DNA of 64,000 nt from Microvirga flavescens (GTDB lineage: Bacteria > Pseudomonadota > Alphaproteobacteria > Rhizobiales > Beijerinckiaceae), in NCBI RefSeq assembly GCF_003290125.1, contig NZ_QMKH01000001.1:868001-932000 (forward strand), in the 5' to 3' direction. Of this stretch, positions 55,169-64,000 are shown piece after piece; position 1 is the first letter of the stretch, and the number at the start of each line of letters is the position of its first letter. The notes below the pieces were generated by a model. The model was not told where the DNA came from. It saw only the letters and a list, made by a program, of their open reading frames with translations, and did no database searches. Position numbers and translations under genes: made by a program.

Positions 55169-57019
55169 ATGCCCGAACGCTCGCCCGAATCGACCTCCTT
55201 CGACAACAGCGTTCCCTCGCCGCAGGTGCCCAGCATTTCCGGGCTTTTCACCCTTCTTGTCGGAGCCGGCGTTCTGGCCGCTCTTTATGTCGGGCGTGAG
55301 ATTTTCCTGCCAATCACGCTGGCGATCCTCCTTGCCTTCGTCATTGCCCCGTTCGTCGACCTGTTGCGGCGGTGGCGCCTGGGCCGCGTGTCCTCGGTCA
55401 TCATTGCCGTCGTGCTGGCGCTCGGCATCCTGCTCTCTCTGGGCAGCGTCATCGGATACCAGCTCGCGGGGCTTGCAAAGGAGCTTCCGGCCTATCAGGC
55501 GACGGTGAGGGAGAAGCTTTCGGGCCTGCGCGAGGGCATGATCGGCCGGCTGCCGGGCATGGTGCGCAGCATCGGGCAGGAGATCGGCAAAGCCACGAAG
55601 GAGACCCCGCCCCAGCCAAGCGCCACGCGCCCCGCGGGGCCGGAGGAGAAGCCTCTGCCCGTGGAGGTCCACCAACCGGAGCCGACGCCGCTTGAACTGG
55701 TGCAGAACATTCTGGTGCCGGTTCTCAAGCCCTTCGCCACCACGGGCATCGTGCTCGTGGTGCTGATCTTCATCCTGCTGCAGCGGGAAGATCTGCGGGA
55801 CCGGATGATCCGCCTCTTCGGGTCCAGCGACCTGCATCGCACGACGGTGGCGATGGACGATGCCGCGCGCCGCCTCAGCCGCTTCTTCCTCATCCAGCTC
55901 GCGCTCAATGCATCGTTCGGGGTGTTCATCGCCGCGGGGTTGTGGGCAATCGGCGTTCCAAGCCCGATCCTTTGGGGGATCTGCGCGGCGTTGCTGCGCT
56001 TCGTGCCGTACATAGGCTCTCTCATCGCCGCCGCTTTCCCGATCATGCTTGCCGCCGCCGTCGATCCCGGCTGGACGATGGCGCTGATGACGCTGACCTT
56101 GTTCCTTATCGGCGAGCCGGTCATGGGCCAGATCGTGGAGCCTCTCGTCTATGGGCAGAGTACGGGCCTCTCGCCCTTCGCCGTCGTGGTCTCCGCGATT
56201 TTCTGGACATGGCTTTGGGGGCCTGTCGGCCTCTTGCTCGCAACGCCGCTGACCTTGTGCCTGGTGGTGCTCGGACGGCATGTGGAACGGCTGGAATTTC
56301 TCGATGTGCTCTTGGGCGACAGGCCCGCGCTCTCTCCTGCGGAAAATCTCTACCAGCGCATGCTCGCGGGCGACCCTGACGAGGCGCTTGAATCCGCCGA
56401 GGCGATTTTGAAGGAACGCTCCCTCGCGGCGTACTATGACGAGACGGCTCTCAAGGGACTGCAGATGGCGGCGAACGACGCCGCGCGCGATGTCCTGACC
56501 AGCCGGCAGCTTGCCCGCATCGGCAACGTGGCACATGCCCTGGTGCAGGATCTTGCCGAACATCAGGATGTGAAGCCGGAGGAGGCCTCGGAAGCCACAG
56601 ATGCACGCTGGAAGGAGGATGGCGCGATCATGTGCATCGCCGGACGCGGCACTCTCGATGAGGCGGCGGCCGCGATGCTGGCGCAACTCCTCCGCAGGCG
56701 CGGCTTCGGGGTGCAGATTGTCGCTGGTGACGCGGTTTCCCGCGGCGCCATCGCAAACCTCGATACGGCAGGCGTGATGATGGTGTGCGTATCCTATCTC
56801 GAATCCGGCAGAACACCCGCGCGCCTGCGATATCTCGTGCGGCGTCTCAAGAATCGCATGCCCGATGTCCCGGTTCTTGTCGGCATCTGGCATGCCGAGG
56901 CGGCGGCAAGCGCGGAAAGCTTCGGCGCTGACGATTGTGTCGTGACCTTGAGCGCTGCCGTTGCGCGCTGCGCGGAGCGGGCCGGTGAGCCGCAGGCATC
57001 GCGTGAAGGCGCCAAATGA
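55169..57019 (+). CDS. AI-2E family permease with C-terminal Rossmann-like domain
   Basis: A 616-residue membrane protein of the PerM/AI-2E exporter family. The TM core spans about residues 30-385, with motifs such as LNASFGVFIAAGLWAIGVPSPILWG near 250 and LLATPLTLCLVVLGRHVERLEFLDVLLGD near 360. After a helical linker, residues from about 490 form an alpha/beta region (IMCIAGRGTLDEAAAAMLAQLL..., VMMVCVSYLESGR, PVLVGIWH) resembling a cobalamin-binding or receiver fold, but without the DxHxxG cobalamin ligand motif. ATG at 55169 fits GAAGGA better than 55163. The cargo is unknown. Confidence 0.88.
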   Translation: MPERSPESTSFDNSVPSPQVPSISGLFTLLVGAGVLAALYVGREIFLPITLAILLAFVIAPFVDLLRRWRLGRVSSVIIAVVLALGILLSLGSVIGYQLAGLAKELPAYQATVREKLSGLREGMIGRLPGMVRSIGQEIGKATKETPPQPSATRPAGPEEKPLPVEVHQPEPTPLELVQNILVPVLKPFATTGIVLVVLIFILLQREDLRDRMIRLFGSSDLHRTTVAMDDAARRLSRFFLIQLALNASFGVFIAAGLWAIGVPSPILWGICAALLRFVPYIGSLIAAAFPIMLAAAVDPGWTMALMTLTLFLIGEPVMGQIVEPLVYGQSTGLSPFAVVVSAIFWTWLWGPVGLLLATPLTLCLVVLGRHVERLEFLDVLLGDRPALSPAENLYQRMLAGDPDEALESAEAILKERSLAAYYDETALKGLQMAANDAARDVLTSRQLARIGNVAHALVQDLAEHQDVKPEEASEATDARWKEDGAIMCIAGRGTLDEAAAAMLAQLLRRRGFGVQIVAGDAVSRGAIANLDTAGVMMVCVSYLESGRTPARLRYLVRRLKNRMPDVPVLVGIWHAEAAASAESFGADDCVVTLSAAVARCAERAGEPQASREGAK

Positions 57020-57020
57020 A

Positions 57021-57052
57021 AACGGCGCAAGTGCGGGAGCACCTGCGCCGTT
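57021..57052. terminator. Hairpin between convergent AI-2E permease and dppF genes
   Basis: AACGGCGCA and TGCGCCGTT (9 bp) close a stem that continues as GTGC/GCAC across one mismatch, with a GGGA loop. It lies 2 bp after the permease stop and 22 bp before the end of dppF, and can serve both. Confidence 0.8.
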
Positions 57053-57073
57053 GATTGTCTCAGGACACGCCGC

Positions 57074-58057
57074 TCAGGCGGCGGGCGCCTCTAGGAACCG
57101 TTCCGCGTAGTGGCAGGCGACCTTGCGCCCATCGAGCTCGCGCAGCGCCGGACGCTCGGTGCGGCAGCGGTCTGTCACGAAGGGGCAGCGGGTCGAGAAC
57201 ACGCATCCCGTCGGCGGGTTGAGCGGCGAGGGCAATTCGCCCTTGAGCACGATGCGCTCGCGCTTCTTGCCGGAAATGCCCGGGGTCGAGGAGAGCAGCG
57301 CCTGCGTGTAGGGGTGAAGCGGGCGCTCGTAGATGCGCTCCTTCGGTCCCTGCTCCATCACATTGCCGAGATACATCACGAGAACGTCGTGGGCGATGTG
57401 ACGGACCACGCCGAGATCGTGCGAGATGAAGAGATAGGCAAGGCCCATCTCTGCCTGCAGATCGGCGAGAAGGTTGAGCACCTGCGCCTGGATCGACACG
57501 TCGAGCGCGGAGACCGGCTCGTCCGCCACCACGAGCTTCGGCGAGAGCATCAGCGCGCGGGCAATCGCGATGCGCTGGCGCTGGCCGCCGGAGAACATGT
57601 GCGGATAGCGGTTGTAGTGCTCGGGGCGCAGACCCACCTTCGCCATCATTGCGCGCGCGCGTTCCGTGCGCTCGGACGCCGACAGATTGGTGTTGATGGC
57701 GAGAGGCTCTTCCAGAATGGTGCCGACCTTCTTGCGCGGGTTCAGCGAACCGTAAGGGTTCTGGAACACGAACTGCACCGTGCGGCGCAGGGTCTTGGCC
57801 ATGCCGGCGGGCGGGTTGACGGCGTCATGCCCGTCAATGACCAGCGCGCCTTCTGTCGGCTTTTCGATGAGCGTGACCATGCGGGCAAGCGTGGACTTGC
57901 CGCAGCCGGATTCGCCCACCACCGCAAGGGTCTTGCCGGGCTCGATGGAGAAAGACACACCGCCGACCGCTTGCAGGTAGGCAGGTTCCTTGAACAGGCC
58001 GCGCTTGATCTCATAAACGCGCTTGAGGCCTTTGGCTTCGACGACAGGAGCGCTCAC
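57074..58057 (-). CDS. dppF: Dipeptide/oligopeptide ABC transporter ATPase DppF
   Basis: One of two ATPases of a peptide importer. The 327-residue protein has Walker [14 protein letters not shown] near 48, signature [17 protein letters not shown] near 158, Walker [14 protein letters not shown] near 178, and the C-terminal peptide-ABC motif [15 protein letters not shown] (cysteine-rich tail). GTG start at 58057 overlaps the dppD stop (GTGA). Last gene of dppABCDF. Confidence 0.93.
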   Translation of the reverse strand: MSAPVVEAKGLKRVYEIKRGLFKEPAYLQAVGGVSFSIEPGKTLAVVGESGCGKSTLARMVTLIEKPTEGALVIDGHDAVNPPAGMAKTLRRTVQFVFQNPYGSLNPRKKVGTILEEPLAINTNLSASERTERARAMMAKVGLRPEHYNRYPHMFSGGQRQRIAIARALMLSPKLVVADEPVSALDVSIQAQVLNLLADLQAEMGLAYLFISHDLGVVRHIAHDVLVMYLGNVMEQGPKERIYERPLHPYTQALLSSTPGISGKKRERIVLKGELPSPLNPPTGCVFSTRCPFVTDRCRTERPALRELDGRKVACHYAERFLEAPAA

Positions 58058-59070
58058 GACGCGGCCTCCGCTCCAAGAGGATTATCTTTCTTCATGTTGG
58101 CTTCCCGGCTCGGGTCTCCCAACGGATAGTGGCAGCGGATCTGGCCGCCGGCCCAGGGGCGCAGCTCAGGGCGCACATTGCGCGAGTGATCGGTGGCATA
58201 GGCGCAGCGCGGGCTGAACAGGCAGCCCTTTGGCCGGTCGTAGAGACCCGGCACGACACCCGGAATGGTGGCGAGCCGTCCGCCTTCGCTGCGCTCAGGA
58301 AGCGCGGCGAGAAGGGCGGCGGTGTAGGGATGTTGCGGCGAGGCGAAAAGATCCTCCGCCGCGCGCTCTTCCATGATCTGGCCCGCATACATCACCATCA
58401 CGCGCTTCGCCGTTTCCGCGACGACGCCCATGTTGTGCGTGATCATGACGAGGCCCATGTTGCGCTCTTTCTGCAGGTTCATCAGCAGATCGAGAATCTG
58501 GGCCTGGATCGTCACGTCGAGCGCGGTGGTCGGCTCATCGGCGATCAGGAGCTTCGGGTTGCAGGCAATCGCCATCGCGATCATCACACGCTGGTTCATG
58601 CCGCCCGAGAGCTGGTGCGGGTAAGCGGAAAGGCGGCTTTCCGCCGAAGGAATGCCGACCTGCTCCAGAAGTTCGATGGACCGGCGATGGGCCGCCTTGC
58701 GGTCCATGCCCTCGTGCAGGCGCAGCGTCTCGGCGAGCTGGAAGCCGATGGTGAAGCACGGATTCAGGCTTGTCGTCGGCTCCTGGAAGATCATGGCGAC
58801 GTCCTTGCCGGTGAGCTTGCGCCGCTCACTGTCGGACATCGTCAGGAGGTTCCGTCCGTTGAAGACCAGCTTGTCGGCCTTCACTTTTCCGGGGAAGGGC
58901 ACGAGGCCCATGAGCGCCAGCATCGTGACGCTCTTGCCGGAGCCGGATTCGCCCACGACGCCGAGAACTTCGCCTTCCTCGAGCTTGAGGCTGACGCCGT
59001 CCACGGCGCGCATGATGCCGCCTTGGGTCGGAAATTCGACCGAGAGATTTTCGATTTCGAGCAGAGCCAT
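58054..59070 (-). CDS. dppD: Dipeptide/oligopeptide ABC transporter ATPase DppD
   Basis: The second ATPase of the peptide importer. The 338-residue protein has Walker [16 protein letters not shown] near 39, signature [16 protein letters not shown] near 157, Walker [14 protein letters not shown] near 177, and the C-terminal [13 protein letters not shown] tail. ATG at 59070 gives the standard [13 protein letters not shown] start; a longer frame to 59226 lies in dppC. It begins 2 bp after the dppC stop. Confidence 0.93.
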   Translation of the reverse strand: MALLEIENLSVEFPTQGGIMRAVDGVSLKLEEGEVLGVVGESGSGKSVTMLALMGLVPFPGKVKADKLVFNGRNLLTMSDSERRKLTGKDVAMIFQEPTTSLNPCFTIGFQLAETLRLHEGMDRKAAHRRSIELLEQVGIPSAESRLSAYPHQLSGGMNQRVMIAMAIACNPKLLIADEPTTALDVTIQAQILDLLMNLQKERNMGLVMITHNMGVVAETAKRVMVMYAGQIMEERAAEDLFASPQHPYTAALLAALPERSEGGRLATIPGVVPGLYDRPKGCLFSPRCAYATDHSRNVRPELRPWAGGQIRCHYPLGDPSREANMKKDNPLGAEAAS

Positions 59071-59072
59071 GA

Positions 59073-59981
59073 TCAGCGCTTCAATTTGGGATCGAGGGCG
59101 TCGCGAAGACCGTCGCCCAGAAGGTTGAAGGCCAGCACCGTGATGAGGATCGCAAGACCGGGGAAGGTCACGACCCACCAGGCACGGAGCACGAATTCGC
59201 GGGCATCGGCCAGCATGGTGCCCCATTCGGGCGACGGCGGCTGCGCGCCGAGGCCGAGGAAGCCGAGCGCCGCCGCGTCGAGGATCGCCGTCGAGATGCC
59301 GAGCGAGGCCTGCACGATGAGCGGTGCGGTGCAGTTCGGCAGCACTTCCCTGAACATCAGACGGATGGTTCCCGCTCCGCTGACGCGGGCCGCAGTCACG
59401 TAATCCTTCGAGGTTTCGGTAATCACTGCCGCGCGTGCGAGGCGCACGTAATGCGGCAGGATCACGAGGGCGACCGCGAGCATTGAGTTGATGAGGCCGG
59501 GGCCGAGCACCGCCACGACGACGATAGCGAGCAGGAGGCTCGGCATGGTCAGGACGATGTCCATCACGCGCATGATGGCAATCTCGGTCACGCCGCGCGC
59601 GAAGCCCGCCACGAGCCCGAGCACCGTGCCGAGGACGATGGAGATCGACACCACGATGACGCCGATGAGCAGCGACAGGCGGGAGCCGTAGATCAGACGC
59701 GAGAGAATGTCGCGTCCGATGGCGTCCGTGCCGAGCGGATAGGACAGCGAGCCGCCCTCCTGCCAGAACGGAGGCTTCAACGCGACCGTCGTATCCGTCA
59801 GATACGGCGAATGCGGCGCGATGAGATCGGCGAAAAGCGCCACGAGGATCACGCCGAGGATCACGAAGAGACCGGCGACGGCGCCGCGGTTGGCGCTGAA
59901 ATAGCCCCAGAATTCCCGGAGCGGATGGGGTGGTGCGCTAGGGGCGGCAACACCCGGAGTTTGGACAGTTTGAGCAGTCAT
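59073..59981 (-). CDS. dppC: Dipeptide/oligopeptide ABC transporter permease DppC
   Basis: A membrane subunit of the peptide importer. The 302-residue protein has six hydrophobic helices, [23 protein letters not shown] near 80, and the EAA-like loop [26 protein letters not shown] near 195. ATG at 59981 overlaps the dppB stop by 4 bp. Confidence 0.93.
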   Translation of the reverse strand: MTAQTVQTPGVAAPSAPPHPLREFWGYFSANRGAVAGLFVILGVILVALFADLIAPHSPYLTDTTVALKPPFWQEGGSLSYPLGTDAIGRDILSRLIYGSRLSLLIGVIVVSISIVLGTVLGLVAGFARGVTEIAIMRVMDIVLTMPSLLLAIVVVAVLGPGLINSMLAVALVILPHYVRLARAAVITETSKDYVTAARVSGAGTIRLMFREVLPNCTAPLIVQASLGISTAILDAAALGFLGLGAQPPSPEWGTMLADAREFVLRAWWVVTFPGLAILITVLAFNLLGDGLRDALDPKLKR

Positions 59982-60988
59982 CGGTTATGCCTGATGCGCG
60001 GATTGATGAAGCCGTAGGTAAGGTCGACCAGGAGGTTAACGCTCATGACGATTGCGCCGACGAGAAGCAGGCCGCCCTGCAGGACGGGATAGTCGCGGCG
60101 GAAGATCGCTTCGATCAGCCACTTGCCGATACCGGGCCAGGAGAAGATGGTTTCGGTCAGGATCGCGCCGGTGAAAAGTACGCCGATCTGCAGGCCGATC
60201 ACGGTCACGACCGGGATCAGCGCATTACGAAGAGCATGCAGGAAGATGACGCGGAACCGCGATAGGCCCTTGGCCTTGGCGGTGCGGATGTAATCCTCGC
60301 CGAGAACCTCGAGCATCGCCGAGCGGGTCATTCGGGCGATGGTCGCCAGCGGCTGCGTGCCGAGCACGATGGTCGGCAGGATCAGATGGCCGACGGCGGA
60401 CAGGAACGCCCCTTCATCCTCCGAGAACCACGAGTCGATCAGCAGGAAGCCGGTGACGGGCTCGATGTAGTAGAGCACGTCGATGCGACCGGAGACCGGC
60501 GTCCAGCCGAGCTGGACGGAGAAGAGCAGAATGAGGATCAGGCCCCACCAGAAGATCGGCATGGAATAGCCGGTCAGCGAGATGCCCATGACCCCGTGAT
60601 CGAAGATCGAATTTCGTCTGACGGCGGCGATGATGCCGGCAGGAATGCCGACGAGCAGCGCGAAGATGATCGCGCACAGTGCCAGTTCGACGGTAGCGGG
60701 AAAGAGCGACTGGAATTCGTTCAGCACGGTTTCCCGCGTGACGATCGACTTGCCGAGATCGCCGTGCAGAACGCGTTCGATATAGTAGCCGTATTGCACA
60801 ATCAGCGGGCGGTCGAGCCCGAAATCCTTCTTGAGCTGCTCATGGCGCGCAGCGTCGATGCCGCGCTCACCTGCCATGGTCTCGATGGGATCGCCGGGAA
60901 CGAGGCGGATGAGGAAGAAGGCCACAAGCGTGATCCCGATGAAGGTCGGAATGATCAGGCTCAGACGTGTGAGGATGAAGCGGAGCAT
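59978..60988 (-). CDS. dppB: Dipeptide/oligopeptide ABC transporter permease DppB
   Basis: A membrane subunit of the peptide importer. The 336-residue protein has six helices, the LVPGDPIETMAG N-terminal motif near 30, and the ATPase-contact loop GEDYIRTAKAKGLSRFRVIFLHALRNA near 228. ATG at 60988. A strong terminator-like hairpin lies between dppA and this gene. Confidence 0.93.
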   Translation of the reverse strand: MLRFILTRLSLIIPTFIGITLVAFFLIRLVPGDPIETMAGERGIDAARHEQLKKDFGLDRPLIVQYGYYIERVLHGDLGKSIVTRETVLNEFQSLFPATVELALCAIIFALLVGIPAGIIAAVRRNSIFDHGVMGISLTGYSMPIFWWGLILILLFSVQLGWTPVSGRIDVLYYIEPVTGFLLIDSWFSEDEGAFLSAVGHLILPTIVLGTQPLATIARMTRSAMLEVLGEDYIRTAKAKGLSRFRVIFLHALRNALIPVVTVIGLQIGVLFTGAILTETIFSWPGIGKWLIEAIFRRDYPVLQGGLLLVGAIVMSVNLLVDLTYGFINPRIRHNR

Positions 60989-61000
60989 GTCTTAAAACGG

Positions 61001-61035
61001 AAAAAAGGCGGAGCGGCGTAAAACGCCGCTCCGCC
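61001..61035 (-). terminator. Strong intra-operon terminator-like hairpin between dppA and dppB
   Basis: On the minus strand a perfect 12-bp stem, GGCGGAGCGGCG/CGCCGCTCCGCC, with a 5-nt loop runs into TTTTTT. It stands 20 bp past the dppA stop and 13 bp before the dppB start, and should make dppA the most abundant part of the transcript. Confidence 0.9.
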
Positions 61036-61054
61036 ATTGGCCAATGTGAAAGCC

Positions 61055-62656
61055 TTACTTACCCTTGATATCCACGCCGTAGAAGGTGTGGCGACCGAAG
61101 GGCGAGAGCTTGAAGTCGACGACTTCCTTGCGGACGGGCTTCAGCTGCACCGCGTGAGCGACGGTGAACCAGGGAGCCTGCTCCTTGAAGATCACCTGAG
61201 CCTGCTTGTAGAGCTCGGTGCGCTGCTTCTGGTCGGACGTGACCTTCGCCTTGGTGACGAGGTCATCGAACGGCTTGTAGCAGAACTTCGCGATGTTCGA
61301 GCCCGAGACGCCCTTGGCCGAGTCGCAGCCCAGCAGGGTGTGCAGGAAGTTGTCCGGATCGCCGTTATCGCCGGTCCAGCCCATCTGACCCATCTGGGAC
61401 TCGCCCGCCTGCAGGCGCTTGCGGTACTCACCCCATTCGTAGGTCTTGATTTCGGCCTTCACGCCGATCTTGGCGAGGTCGGCCTGCATGAGCTCGGCGA
61501 CGCGCTTGCCGTTCGGATTGTACGGGCGCTGAACCGGCATCGCCCACAGATCCGTTTCGAAGCCATTCGGGTAGCCGGCTTCCGCCAGGAGCTTCTTGGC
61601 GGCTTCCGGATCGAACGGATCGTCCTTGACAGCGTCGTTGTACGACCACATCGACGGCGGAATCGGGTTCTTGGCCGGCACACCGCTCGACAGGTACACC
61701 GCGTCGACAATGGCCTTCTTGTTCATGGCCATGTTGAGCGCCTTGCGGACGCGCACGTCGTCGAAGGGCTTCTTCTGGGTGTTGTAGGCGAGATAGCCGA
61801 CGTTCAGACCAGCCTGCTCGAGGACCGTGACGTTCGGATCCTTCTTCATGGCTTCGAGGTCGGCCGGGTTCGGATACGGCATCACGTGGCATTCGCCCTT
61901 CTGGAGCTTGGCCCAGCGGACCGAAGCGTCCGGCGTGATCGCGAACACGAGGTCGTCGATCTTGGCCTTGCCGCCGTAATATTCAGGGAACGCCTTGTAA
62001 CGGATGGTGGCGTCCTTCTGGTACTGGACCAGATAGAACGGGCCCGTGCCGATCGGCTCCTGGTCGATCTTCTCAGGCGTGCCGGCCTTCAGCATCGCAT
62101 CGGCGTATTCCTTCGACTGAACCGCCGCGAATTCCATCGCGAGGTCGGCCAGGAACGGAGCTTCCGGCTGGTTGAGGGTCACCTTGACGGTGTAGGGATC
62201 GACCTTCTCGACCGACTTGAGCAGCTTGGGCATGCCCATGTCGTCAAAGTACGAGTGGTTCGGGCTGGTAACCTTGAAGTACGGGTTGTCCTGCTTCCAC
62301 TGACGCTCGAACATGAAGACGATATCGTCGGCGTTCATGTCGCGGGTCGGCTTGAAGTTCTTGTTGGAGTGCCACTTCACGCCCTTGCGGAGGTGGAACG
62401 TGTAGACCTTGCCGTCTTCGGAAATGTCCCACTTTTCGGCGAGGCCAGGCTGTACCTGCGTGCCGCCGCGCTCGAATTCGACGACGCGGCTGTAGATCTG
62501 GGTGCTGGCGTCGAACGACGTGCCGGTCGTGTTCACGCCCGGGTAGAAGTTCTCGGGGCTACCTTCCGAGCAATAAACGAGAGTTTTGGCCGCGAGGGGA
62601 GCGGCGGCCAGGAAGGCCGGGACGCACACGGCGGCGAGAAGCGCTGACTTCTTCAT
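61055..62656 (-). CDS. dppA: Dipeptide-binding periplasmic protein DppA (SBP_bac_5)
   Basis: Receptor of the peptide importer. The 533-residue protein has a signal peptide (MKKSALLAAVCVPAFLAAAPLAAK) and the large SBP_bac_5 fold: TLVYCSEGSPENFYPGVNT at the mature start, YTFHLRKGVKWHSNKNF near 103, and FYLVQYQKDATIRYK near 206. ATG at 62656, preceded by GAGGACT; the frame opens at 62746 but without a signal peptide there. First gene of dppABCDF. Confidence 0.94.
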   Translation of the reverse strand: MKKSALLAAVCVPAFLAAAPLAAKTLVYCSEGSPENFYPGVNTTGTSFDASTQIYSRVVEFERGGTQVQPGLAEKWDISEDGKVYTFHLRKGVKWHSNKNFKPTRDMNADDIVFMFERQWKQDNPYFKVTSPNHSYFDDMGMPKLLKSVEKVDPYTVKVTLNQPEAPFLADLAMEFAAVQSKEYADAMLKAGTPEKIDQEPIGTGPFYLVQYQKDATIRYKAFPEYYGGKAKIDDLVFAITPDASVRWAKLQKGECHVMPYPNPADLEAMKKDPNVTVLEQAGLNVGYLAYNTQKKPFDDVRVRKALNMAMNKKAIVDAVYLSSGVPAKNPIPPSMWSYNDAVKDDPFDPEAAKKLLAEAGYPNGFETDLWAMPVQRPYNPNGKRVAELMQADLAKIGVKAEIKTYEWGEYRKRLQAGESQMGQMGWTGDNGDPDNFLHTLLGCDSAKGVSGSNIAKFCYKPFDDLVTKAKVTSDQKQRTELYKQAQVIFKEQAPWFTVAHAVQLKPVRKEVVDFKLSPFGRHTFYGVDIKGK

Positions 62657-62703
62657 TATGACAGTCCTCTGAGACGGCACTGGATGTGGCCGTTCTGCGA
62701 CAA

Positions 62704-62733
62704 AGTTAAGGTGCGAACCCTCATGAATGTCAA
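62704..62733 (-). promoter_or_regulatory. Predicted sigma-70-type promoter of dppA
   Basis: On the minus strand TTGACA (62728-62733) and TTAACT (62704-62709) are 18 bp apart, giving a leader of about 40 nt to the dppA ATG. The -35 is a perfect match to consensus. Confidence 0.5.
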
Positions 62734-62748
62734 TCTGTGGGCGCAAAG

Positions 62749-62767
62749 TTCCCCATTTGCTGGGGAA
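62749..62767. promoter_or_regulatory. Candidate operator upstream of the dppA promoter
   Basis: TTCCCCA-TTTGC-TGGGGAA is a perfect 7-bp inverted repeat centred about 27 bp upstream of the predicted -35. The position would suit an activator. Its regulator is unknown. Confidence 0.4.
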
Positions 62768-62990
62768 AAATAAATCAAATCATGCTTACCGAGGCCGAAT
62801 TGGATCGTTTCGCGACGAAAATTGCAAAAACGACGCGAGTCTGTCGAATGGCTTAATCTACGCGAAAAAGTCGATATTACTGCGCGCCCGACTTGAATAG
62901 CCCTGGATGTTCATATGGGAAACTTCGCGCCGATATATCCCATCACATTTTAACAGTGCCGGTTTCGACGGATCGCGTGCCCTGCCCGGG

Positions 62991-64000
62991 TCAGTATTGC
63001 CTGATCGGACGAGTGGCTTCGAGAATGGCGTTCAGGCCGACATTGGCATCGTCCGAATAACCCGTCCGCTGCACGGTCTGAAAGATACGCTGTGCGTCGT
63101 CGTAGCGTCCAAGCTTGAAATAGGACCAGCCGCGCAGGAGCATGAGATCATTCTGTTCAGGTACGAGTCGCGCGCGTTCGCCGAGCGCGAGGATCACTTC
63201 CACGTAACGGCCCGCACGATACGCGGCGATGGCGCGCTGCGCTAGAATCGTGGCGCTCAGCTCGACCTGGCGTTGCGGGGGCTGAGGAGCCTGGGCCGCC
63301 GCGACAGCTGCCTGCGACGTGAGATCCTTGCGCAGATAGGCCAGCGACTTGCCATAGGCCGCGTCCTGCTTCGTGCGCCCGCTGCCGCGAAGGATCGCCT
63401 GATCAAAGGCCGTCACCGCTTCGAGCGGGCGGTTGAGTTCCATGAGGCACCATCCGAGCGTCAGCGCGGCTCCCGGCGAGAGGGTCAGAGGGTTGCCTGT
63501 GCCGTTGCACTTTGCGCCGCGTCCTGCCGGGGCGCGGGGGGCACTCACGCGCAGGGGCGTGGATTCGGGATACCAGGTTTCCGCGGGGCGTGCCGGGGCA
63601 ACGGCCTCGATGCGCCGCTGTCCCACGACGGGTTCCTCCGGGACGGTCGGCACGGCGCGCGGTTCCGGCGGCAGGCGCGAGCCCGTTCCGCCGTTCGCGA
63701 GCTCGGCAATCCGGTCCGAGCGCCCGCGCCAGGCATTGGCCACGGAGGCGAACCCCGCGCGATCGTTCAGGCGAAGATAAGACAGCGCGAGGCCATAGGC
63801 GGACGGTTCGTCGTCGGGCTTCCAGTTCAGCGCCTTCGCGAACCAGTCGCGCGCCGTGCGGAACTGGCCGGTATTATAGGAGTACCAGCCGAGCGCCTGC
63901 CCGCCGTTGCTGAACTTCTCCCGCGTGATGACGGGAATGGAACGGGTGATGACGGCGGGATCGACGCGCAGCGGCGGGTCCTGGCTCAGGAGGGCCGTGA
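62991..64000 (-). CDS. TPR-repeat protein, partial (5' end beyond the window)
   Basis: The frame is open from its stop at 62991 to the window edge, so at least 336 C-terminal residues are encoded and the start lies outside. The visible part has tetratricopeptide-like helices (GWYSYNTGQFRTARDWFAKALNWKPDD, GLALSYLRLND, AIAAYRAGRYVEVILALGERARL, GWSYFKLGRYDDAQRIFQTV), a Pro-rich linker in the middle, and the end ILEATRPIRQY. Similar long TPR proteins in this order accompany cellulose or other exopolysaccharide synthesis (BcsC-like scaffolds), but nothing here proves that. An apparent GTG start at 63743 is internal. Confidence 0.8.
   Translation of the reverse strand, partial: TALLSQDPPLRVDPAVITRSIPVITREKFSNGGQALGWYSYNTGQFRTARDWFAKALNWKPDDEPSAYGLALSYLRLNDRAGFASVANAWRGRSDRIAELANGGTGSRLPPEPRAVPTVPEEPVVGQRRIEAVAPARPAETWYPESTPLRVSAPRAPAGRGAKCNGTGNPLTLSPGAALTLGWCLMELNRPLEAVTAFDQAILRGSGRTKQDAAYGKSLAYLRKDLTSQAAVAAAQAPQPPQRQVELSATILAQRAIAAYRAGRYVEVILALGERARLVPEQNDLMLLRGWSYFKLGRYDDAQRIFQTVQRTGYSDDANVGLNAILEATRPIRQY

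Larger units (their letters stand above)
62657..62990. other. A/T-rich spacer upstream of dppA
   Basis: Holds the dppA leader, promoter and dyad near 62704-62767. From 62768 to 62990 it is A/T-rich and shows no credible gene, RNA or repeat. Confidence 0.6.

Noticed and set aside
55079..56893. A 604-codon minus-strand frame over the AI-2E permease
   Set aside because: Antisense to a clear membrane protein; its own translation is low-complexity and polar.

Overview
The window is a G+C-rich chromosomal stretch that most resembles an alphaproteobacterium of the order Hyphomicrobiales (Rhizobiales). The reasons are strong G/C bias at third codon positions, five ABC uptake loci in 64 kb, an operon of a 2Fe-2S ferredoxin with a TrxB-type ferredoxin-NADP reductase, and interspersed palindromes of a type common in that order (GAGCATGATC ... 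AACCGGTT ... GATCATGC). I see no rRNA, tRNA, CRISPR array, transposase, integrase, phage gene or replication origin. The species is not determined.

Layout. 0.1-4.4 kb: a ribose/fructose-type sugar ABC transporter with a single-domain ATPase, plus a Gfo/Idh/MocA oxidoreductase. 4.4-12.4 kb: housekeeping and orphan genes (recQ, a flavoprotein, a CAP-domain lipoprotein, a NUDIX hydrolase, a DMT exporter, an unknown secreted protein, ribA). 12.5-16.7 kb: lactate permease, M20 amidohydrolase, O-antigen-ligase-like membrane protein. 16.8-27.8 kb: valine catabolism (mmsB, acyl-CoA dehydrogenase, mmsA with a divergent LysR regulator). This cluster is interrupted by an island of lower G+C that holds two tandem five-helix sulfatase/phosphotransferase-type membrane enzymes and a secreted netrin-like protein. 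Transaldolase and an isochorismatase-like hydrolase follow. 28.4-34.9 kb: a TPP enzyme, an ALDH7-type aldehyde dehydrogenase, a saccharopine/lysine-dehydrogenase-like protein, an Lrp/AsnC regulator and a D-amino-acid-oxidase-like enzyme, together a probable lysine or pipecolate catabolic locus. 35.1-39.6 kb: ugpBAEC for glycerol-3-phosphate, preceded by a triple Pho box. 39.8-45.1 kb: an aromatic amino acid ammonia-lyase, two GNATs, an N-carbamoylase/allantoate amidohydrolase, and the fpr/ferredoxin pair. 45.3-49.8 kb: a branched-chain amino acid-type ABC operon with LivH and LivM fused. 50.0-57.0 kb: SMP-30 lactonase, aldose epimerase, M3 peptidase, alpha/beta hydrolase, AI-2E-type permease. 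57.1-62.7 kb: dppABCDF. 63.0 kb to the edge: a TPR protein that runs off the window.

How it works together. The gene set fits a soil or plant-associated heterotroph that imports sugars, amino acids, peptides and glycerol phosphates and breaks amino acids down through short linear pathways. Several ABC operons carry a strong hairpin inside the operon, which fits a higher dose of binding protein than of membrane parts.

The most unusual feature is at 23.45-24.24 kb. The last 16 codons of mmsA and its downstream terminator occur twice, exactly 670 bp apart. In the copy next to mmsA, the terminator hairpin lies inside, and encodes, the signal peptide of the netrin-like gene, which opens with TTG one base after the mmsA stop codon. 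This looks like a gene that took its start and secretion signal from a duplicated terminator.
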